Positions 58,803-64,000 of a stretch of DNA of 64,000 bases are shown piece by piece. A program made the translations under genes and the position numbers. Within the stretch, counting starts at the first letter, position 1, and each line of letters opens with the position of its first letter. Under the pieces are notes generated by a model that saw only the letters and a program-made list of their open reading frames with translations, was not told the DNA's origin and ran no database searches. The stretch is from an uncultured bacterium (GTDB taxonomy: Bacteria; Hydrogenedentota; Hydrogenedentia; Hydrogenedentales; Hydrogenedentaceae): assembly GCA_937124615.1 (NCBI GenBank), contig CAKZKR010000016.1:108390-172389 (forward strand), given 5' to 3'.

Positions 58803-59714
58803 TTAATTAAACACTTTCCTTGGTATAAGGGTAGGGCCAACTGCTGTTCTTGTTATACTTGCAACCCCTAAAAATATACCTTGTTTATTAAACACCTGAA
58901 CAAATTCACTAGTTCCCTCATCTATTTTCGCTATCTCTTCATTCTTAACTTTGTTCCCATGCATAAACAAATTTTCCCCTGTTGAAGAAAGAACAGCACG
59001 AGGTAAGTCAAGAGCATGGTTAATATTTATAAGCCGTTTTTGTATATCCTCTTTTGTGTTAAGGAGATTAAGAGAAATAGCATTATCAACGGTATAATTT
59101 CCAACTTGAATTCTTTTAAGTTCGGCAAGAATAGCTCCACAACCTATCTTTTCACCTAAATCATTACACAAAGTTCTTACATAGGTTCCTCTGGAACATG
59201 AAATACGGAACCAAACATTCGGTAGTTCTATTTTTAATATTATGAATTCATGAATTCTAATTTTTCGTGCTTCTCTTTTTATGATTGTTCCTTCTCTTGC
59301 TATTTTATATAATCTCTTTCCACCTATTTTTATTGCGCTAATCATAGGAGGAACTTGTTCTATTTCCCCAATAAACCCAGAAATATGTTTTTCAATATCT
59401 TTCTCTGAAATCACCTGTATTGTATTTTCTTTAATAATATTTCCATCTATATCATGAGAATCTGAAACAATTCCCAGTTGCATTTTTCCTTCATATGTTT
59501 TGTCTAAAGCAATAAAATATTCAGAAAGTTTTGTTGCTTTACCTAAACATAGAATAAGCAATCCTGTTGCATTAGGGTCTAATGTCCCCGTATGACCAAT
59601 TCTTTTTATTCCTGATTTCTTTCTTATATCATCAACAACATCATGAGAAGTAATTCCTGATGGTTTATCAATCAGTAAAATTCCGTCCATAAAAGTTTTA
59701 CTTTTCTTTTCCAT
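58803..59714 (-). CDS. truB: tRNA pseudouridine-55 synthase
   Basis: Makes the universal pseudouridine in the T loop of tRNA. 303 residues. Catalytic Asp46 in HTGTLDPNATGLL, preceded by LLIDKPSGITSHDVV. RGTYVRTLCNDLGEKIG and the PUA-like end are typical. The ATG at 59714 overlaps the end of the rbfA-nrnA fusion by 17 bases; a second in-frame ATG at 59690 would remove the overlap, with no better ribosome binding site. Part of the infB-DUF503-rbfA/nrnA-truB-ribF order. Confidence 0.95.
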   Translation of the reverse strand: MEKKSKTFMDGILLIDKPSGITSHDVVDDIRKKSGIKRIGHTGTLDPNATGLLILCLGKATKLSEYFIALDKTYEGKMQLGIVSDSHDIDGNIIKENTIQVISEKDIEKHISGFIGEIEQVPPMISAIKIGGKRLYKIAREGTIIKREARKIRIHEFIILKIELPNVWFRISCSRGTYVRTLCNDLGEKIGCGAILAELKRIQVGNYTVDNAISLNLLNTKEDIQKRLININHALDLPRAVLSSTGENLFMHGNKVKNEEIAKIDEGTSEFVQVFNKQGIFLGVASITRTAVGPTLIPRKVFN

Positions 59715-61050
59715 TTATTTCTCTTTCAATTGCCTGCAAAATTACTTCTTTTGCGTATTCCAACGGCATATTCAAGGTTCCACCCGCAGCACATCGATGT
59801 CCACCACCTCCATATTGTGTAAGAAAATCCCCAGCATGAAAATTTTTACGAGAACGAATACTAATCTTTGTTTTTTCTGAGTTTATTTCCGTAAACAAAA
59901 CCCCTACTGAAACACCGTCAATCTCTCTCAAAGTATTTACTAAATTATGACAATCTTCTAATGAGGCTCCAATTTGTTCAAAATCTTTTTGTGTAAGATA
60001 ACTATATGATACTTTTCCCTGCACTTCTAATTTTGCTCTACTCAATACTCTCTTCATTAATTCAAATTGTGAGATTGTAATCGTATCAAATATTCTTGTA
60101 TTGATCTCCTCAAGGTCAAAGTGTGTTTCCATTAAATGTGAGGCGATCCGATGCGAACGAGCGTTTGTATTTGAGAAACGATAACCCCCTGTATCTGTCG
60201 CTTGTGCAACATATAGACAAATTGCTGATTCTTGTATAAACGGAGTGTTGGTATTGATAAAAATTTCTGAAATAATTTCTCCACAAGCAGCATAAGAAGG
60301 GTCTACAAATCCCATTAATCCATTGTTTTCTAATGTTTCATGATGGTCAATTACTAATACTTTATGTTTCGTCTGGACCTTTTCCGCAACTTCGCCTATC
60401 CTCTCTAAGGATGCAACATCCACTACAATTACTGTATCTACATCAATCCTTGGCAAATTTTCATCTTCTAAGGTATATATTTTACCGGCTCGGGGAAGGA
60501 AGGAATACATTTTTGGAACAGGCCTCTCAATAAGAGGAACTATTTGATTTTTCCCTTGTACTTCCAACCAATACCAAAGACCGAGAAGACTTCCCAGAGC
60601 ATCTCCATCAGGTCTTTCATGTGTAGTTAACATAATACGGTCTGAACTCTTCATTTCATCGATCAGCGTGGGTAAATCCAATTTTATAAAAGGTTGTTCT
60701 GTTTTATGCTGATGAATCATACTAAATACTTCCTCCATTGCATAAACTCGGTCTAAACTATCATCAGGGAAAAATCGTATCTCAGGGATGTATCTCATGT
60801 GGAGATTTTGTGCAATCATGGCTTTCACCCAACCTGCTGAATTCTGCAATGCAATAAGGGAACTTTTCCTCTGTTTTTCATCCCCATAAAGGCTTACATA
60901 TACATTAGCGAATCTTAAATCTTTTGACATTTTTACTCCCATAACAGACACAAAGCCCAATCGAGGGTCTTTTATTCCATCGATTAAGAGTTTAGCTATT
61001 TCTTCCCGAATATATTCTGCTACTCGTTCTGTTCTTCCTTTCGATGTCAT
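59698..61050 (-). CDS. Fusion of ribosome-binding factor A and NrnA-type DHH phosphoesterase
   Basis: A 450-residue fusion in one frame. Residues 1-115: RbfA, the KH-fold 30S maturation factor (RTERVAEYIREEIAKLL, DPRLGFVSVMGVKMSKDLRFANVYVS, IPEIRFFPDDSLDRVYAME). Residues about 125-447: NrnA/oligoribonuclease-pAp phosphatase with THERPDGDALGS (H144, D148, D150), DVASLERIG, DHH at 235-237 and the DHHA1 end GGGGHRCAAGG. In many bacteria rbfA and nrnA are adjacent separate genes in this cluster; here they make one protein. The start overlaps the stop of the DUF503 gene as ATGA. Joins ribosome maturation to nanoRNA and pAp turnover. Confidence 0.95.
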   Translation of the reverse strand: MTSKGRTERVAEYIREEIAKLLIDGIKDPRLGFVSVMGVKMSKDLRFANVYVSLYGDEKQRKSSLIALQNSAGWVKAMIAQNLHMRYIPEIRFFPDDSLDRVYAMEEVFSMIHQHKTEQPFIKLDLPTLIDEMKSSDRIMLTTHERPDGDALGSLLGLWYWLEVQGKNQIVPLIERPVPKMYSFLPRAGKIYTLEDENLPRIDVDTVIVVDVASLERIGEVAEKVQTKHKVLVIDHHETLENNGLMGFVDPSYAACGEIISEIFINTNTPFIQESAICLYVAQATDTGGYRFSNTNARSHRIASHLMETHFDLEEINTRIFDTITISQFELMKRVLSRAKLEVQGKVSYSYLTQKDFEQIGASLEDCHNLVNTLREIDGVSVGVLFTEINSEKTKISIRSRKNFHAGDFLTQYGGGGHRCAAGGTLNMPLEYAKEVILQAIEREINGKEK

Positions 61051-61313
61051 AGCATTTCTATCCTATAATCTAACATTTCTGCGTCAATATGAGTTGATGC
61101 ATATTTAGCAATTTCATTCAACTGTGTATTTGTAAATTTATGTTCATTAGAAACCACACATACAGTTATATGTGCTCTTTGCCATAAATCAAGATAATCT
61201 GTTTCTGCAATGGAACAATTAAACTTATTTTTTATCTGTGCAATTAGACTTTTTATTACACGCCGTTTTTCTTTTAAAGATCTCGAACCATGTATAAAAA
61301 AATCTAAATGCAA
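61047..61313 (-). CDS. DUF503/YlxP-family protein, start codon uncertain
   Basis: A small DUF503 (YlxP) protein, with the diagnostic GSRSLKEKRRVIKSLIAQI and IAETDYLDLWQRAHITVCVVS. From the TTG at 61313 it has 88 residues. Homologues begin a few residues earlier, roughly M-x-x-G-x-L-x-L; the frame upstream of the TTG reads VAIGIL, which fits, but that stretch begins with GTA (61328-61326), not a normal start codon, although AAAGGA lies exactly six bases before it. The infB stop is in the same frame, so the true start is after it. YlxP lies beside infB and rbfA in many bacteria; its role is poorly known. Confidence 0.85.
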   Translation of the reverse strand: MHLDFFIHGSRSLKEKRRVIKSLIAQIKNKFNCSIAETDYLDLWQRAHITVCVVSNEHKFTNTQLNEIAKYASTHIDAEMLDYRIEML

Positions 61314-61371
61314 AATTCCAATTGCTACCCCAAATCCTTTTCTCCTCTGTTTATATTTTGGATTATCTAAA

Positions 61372-64000
61372 TCAGTTTAAGGAAGGTCTCACTTCCTCTA
61401 ACCGATATACTTCAATAATATCCCCTTCCTTTATATCCTCGAACTTCTCTAATTTAATTCCACATTCAAAACCTGCAGAAACTTCACGAACATCATCTTT
61501 ATTCCTCTTCAAAGTATTTATTCTGTCTTCGCATATCACATTACCATTACGGATAATACGGGCCCATAACCCACGAACGGTTGTTCCATCCAGCTGGAAG
61601 CAACCTGCAATATTCCCAAATGTTGAAGAACGGAATACCTTTCGTATTTCTGCATGTCCCACGACCACTTCATTGACAATTGGTTTCAAAAGTCCAGATA
61701 ATGCTTTTCTTACATCCTCAATAATGTCATAAATTACTTCATATTTTCGTATTTCAACCCCTGTTTCTTCTGCTAATTTTTGGGCACGCGGATTCACTCC
61801 TACATGGAAAGTTATTATTATTGCCTTGCTCACCTGGGCTAACAAAATATCCGACTCATTTACTTCTCCCACTCCTGCACGAATTATCTCTACTCCTACT
61901 TGTTCATTGCCCAACCCTGACAAGCTTGACTTCAAAACATCCGCTGACCCCTGCACATCTGCTTTAATAAGAATATGAAGTTTCTTTTGTTCTCCTGCTT
62001 CTACAAATGAATGGAAGTCTTCGAGGGTAATAACTTTCACTGGTTCTCCTGTTTGAAACTTCTTAATTTGTTGCCTTTTTTCTGCTATTAATCTTGCTTT
62101 CCTCTCATCCTCTACAACGACAAATGTGTCTCCCGCCTCTGGAAGGGATTCCAATCCGGATATTAACACTGGAGTAGAAGGATATGCTTCTCGAATGGGC
62201 TCCTGCTGGGAATTAAACATTGCCCTGATTCTACCCCATGTATTACCTACAAGGGTTACATCTCCCACTTTCAATGTTCCATTCTGTACCAAAACCCATG
62301 CCACAGGCCCAAACCCTCGACTTATCTCCGCTTCAATAACCGACCCTCTTGCTCGTTTCTTTGGATTGGCTTTAAGTTCCATCATTTGAGATTGTAGAAT
62401 GATAAGTTCCAGAAGTTCACTTACCCCCTCCCCTGTTTTGGCAGAAATATTTTTCATAATTGTCTTTCCACCCCATGCTTCATCCACCAGGTCATATGCT
62501 ATTAGTTCCTGACGAACACGGTCCGGTTGTGCATCGGGTTTATCACATTTGTTAATGGCCACTAAAATTGGAACTTCAGCCGCTTTTGCATGGTCAATCG
62601 CTTCTATTGTCTGAGGCTGAATACCATCATCTGCCGCAACAACTAAAACTACAATATCAGTAATTTTTGCTCCTCGGGCACGCATTTGTGTAAAAGCCTC
62701 ATGTCCCGGTGTGTCAAGAAATACGACCTTACCCCCTGTTGTTTGTACCTCATAAGCAGCAATATGCTGTGTAATTCCTCCTGATTCAGTAGCAACAACA
62801 TTTGTTGAACGGACACGGTCTAATAAAGATGTTTTACCATGGTCTACATGTCCCATTACTGTTATAACAGGAGCACGAGGAACTAAATCTTCTTGATTAT
62901 CGGGTTCCTCTATTAAAACTTCTTCCTCTTCTGGAATTACTAATTTCACTTCTACCCCATATTTTTTTGTAACAAACCGAATTGTATCCAAATCAATTAA
63001 TTGATTCTTGTTGGCCATAATATTTAAATCCATCAGGTCCATAATAATATCCGATGGAGATACTTCTAATAACTGGGCCACATTTTCTACTGTCATGGGA
63101 CCCGAAACTTCTATTACAGGAATCTCGACTTTCTCTACTTCATCAAAAGGTGTTGTTCTGTCCTTTCTTTTTTTCTTCTTTTTCAGATGAATAGATGAAC
63201 CAAAAGTCTCAAATTCTTTTACTGCTGCGGCCGCTTCTTTTAACATTGTTTCATCGTCCATTTCTATTGCATATTTATTATATTTACCCTTCTTTTTATC
63301 CTTTTTATCAATTTTCCCTTTTCGCTCATCTTTTTTACCAAATAATTTATCTTTATCAATTACAACTACATTTTTAGGTTTATTTTTCTCTTTTTTCTTT
63401 CTTAACCTTTCTTCAGATTCCCTTTTAACTTTTGCTACGATATCGGGGTCAGGTACAGGGGGATGCTTCATTAATTTTTTATGTTTCTTACGCCAATCAA
63501 GTTCATCCCCATAATCTTCCTCTAAAAGTTCTGGTTCCTCTGATATTTCTTCTTCTTTTTGTTGTACCATTAATCGTTCTATATCGACATCATCAATACG
63601 AGCTCTCGTTCCATCTGAAAGCACTATTTCTACAACAGGTTCTACATCTTCTACAGCCCCACCAATACTAATCCCGATCCCTTGCTCTTTAGTTTTCTTT
63701 TTTTTCTTTGATTCTTCTATGGAGGATTTCTTACTGATTTCTTCTTCTGGGATTATTTCTGCAATGTGTGGAGGTTTATGGTGTTCTATAGAAGGTTCTA
63801 ACTTTTGTTCTCTCCCCTCTTTTTTTTCTTCTATTTTCTCTTTCAAAACAGTCCCAGCAACTTTTACTTTTTCTAAATGTTCCTTATTCTCTTGTTCTTG
63901 TATGTTTTCCTCTTCTTTTGTTTCCAATAAAGTCTGTACACTACTCTTTTCCTCTGCTTTCTTCTTTCGGGAAGAAGATTTTTGTTTTTCTTGTTTTTCT
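61372..64000 (-). CDS. infB: Translation initiation factor IF-2, N-terminus cut by window edge
   Basis: GTPase bringing initiator tRNA to the 30S subunit. The reading frame stays open from its stop at 61372 to the last base; the N-terminal IF2 domain lies beyond it, so a TTG at 63927 is not the real start. Visible: a Lys/Glu-rich linker of about 280 residues, an IF2_N-like domain ([29 protein letters not shown]), G1 [13 protein letters not shown]2 region [13 protein letters not shown]3 DTPGHEA, G4 NKCDKP, G5 SAKTGEGV, and the beta-barrel domains to a terminal EVRPSLN. Heads the infB-DUF503-rbfA/nrnA-truB-ribF order. Confidence 0.97.
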   Translation of the reverse strand, partial: EKQEKQKSSSRKKKAEEKSSVQTLLETKEEENIQEQENKEHLEKVKVAGTVLKEKIEEKKEGREQKLEPSIEHHKPPHIAEIIPEEEISKKSSIEESKKKKKTKEQGIGISIGGAVEDVEPVVEIVLSDGTRARIDDVDIERLMVQQKEEEISEEPELLEEDYGDELDWRKKHKKLMKHPPVPDPDIVAKVKRESEERLRKKKEKNKPKNVVVIDKDKLFGKKDERKGKIDKKDKKKGKYNKYAIEMDDETMLKEAAAAVKEFETFGSSIHLKKKKKRKDRTTPFDEVEKVEIPVIEVSGPMTVENVAQLLEVSPSDIIMDLMDLNIMANKNQLIDLDTIRFVTKKYGVEVKLVIPEEEEVLIEEPDNQEDLVPRAPVITVMGHVDHGKTSLLDRVRSTNVVATESGGITQHIAAYEVQTTGGKVVFLDTPGHEAFTQMRARGAKITDIVVLVVAADDGIQPQTIEAIDHAKAAEVPILVAINKCDKPDAQPDRVRQELIAYDLVDEAWGGKTIMKNISAKTGEGVSELLELIILQSQMMELKANPKKRARGSVIEAEISRGFGPVAWVLVQNGTLKVGDVTLVGNTWGRIRAMFNSQQEPIREAYPSTPVLISGLESLPEAGDTFVVVEDERKARLIAEKRQQIKKFQTGEPVKVITLEDFHSFVEAGEQKKLHILIKADVQGSADVLKSSLSGLGNEQVGVEIIRAGVGEVNESDILLAQVSKAIIITFHVGVNPRAQKLAEETGVEIRKYEVIYDIIEDVRKALSGLLKPIVNEVVVGHAEIRKVFRSSTFGNIAGCFQLDGTTVRGLWARIIRNGNVICEDRINTLKRNKDDVREVSAGFECGIKLEKFEDIKEGDIIEVYRLEEVRPSLN

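Noticed and set aside
63900..63927. infB starting at TTG 63927
   Set aside because: The frame stays open to the window end and the essential N-terminal region is missing, so the TTG is internal.

Overview
The window is AT-rich, densely coded bacterial DNA from what looks like an anaerobic, hydrogen-metabolising organism with an outer membrane (TolC-type channel, several lipoproteins). Acidic 'EGE' linkers, EF-hand/dockerin-type calcium loops and a C-terminal tandem motif ending in LLR-IQ-YN, seen in the 33.3-36.1 kb protein, remind me of Candidatus Hydrogenedentota (NKB19) and related PVC-neighbour phyla. That placement is recollection plus inference, not a database result. I saw no rRNA, tRNA, CRISPR array, insertion sequence or prophage.

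Layout. 0-2.5 kb (-): a FlgT-like secreted protein cut by the window edge, a YugP-type membrane zinc peptidase and a bactofilin. 2.7-6.3 kb (+): lipoyl synthase, a free-standing lipoyl-domain protein, homoserine dehydrogenase and threonine synthase. 6.3-13.5 kb (-): leuC, leuD, a cysteine-less FmdB-like protein, two lipoproteins, a TPR membrane protein and a GH38 protein whose catalytic Asp is replaced. 13.6-27.4 kb (-): a large hydrogen-metabolism locus running rex, hndA, hndB, a secreted DUF4832-like protein, an hndC-GltD fusion, hndD, a response regulator, hydG, aspA, hydF and hydE. It contains the soluble trimeric-type [FeFe] hydrogenase, its redox repressor and all three H-cluster maturases. 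A consensus sigma-70 promoter abuts one of two near-identical candidate Rex operators in front of rex.

27.6-41.6 kb is mixed accessory content: a secreted SGNH hydrolase, a PflX-like radical SAM protein, a tri-haem cytochrome c peroxidase, an RlmI-like methyltransferase, a 16-EF-hand secreted protein and a small dockerin protein, a PmtA-like methyltransferase, a Gfo/Idh/MocA oxidoreductase, a pentapeptide-repeat protein and a penicillin-acylase-type lipoprotein. 41.7-48.8 kb holds an RRM RNA-binding protein (-), then (+) cysK, metY, a metX-metW fusion and aconitase. The 466-base gap before cysK contains a possible long-range RNA stem. 48.9-57.8 kb (-): a MacAB-TolC-type efflux operon followed by a GNAT protein and a sensor histidine kinase. 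57.9-64.0 kb (-): the translation cluster infB (cut by the window end), DUF503/ylxP, an rbfA-nrnA fusion, truB and ribF.

The most interesting parts are the redox-controlled hydrogenase locus, whose NADH-binding subunit carries an extra GltD/NfnB-like flavoprotein module and whose maturation genes enclose an aspartase; the RbfA-NrnA and MetX-MetW fusions; the GH38 protein lacking its nucleophile; and the multi-EF-hand surface protein. How they work together is inferred: Hom makes homoserine for ThrC and MetX, CysK and MetY take up sulfide, the hydrogenase balances NAD(P)H and ferredoxin against H2, and Rex senses the NADH/NAD+ ratio to set its level.
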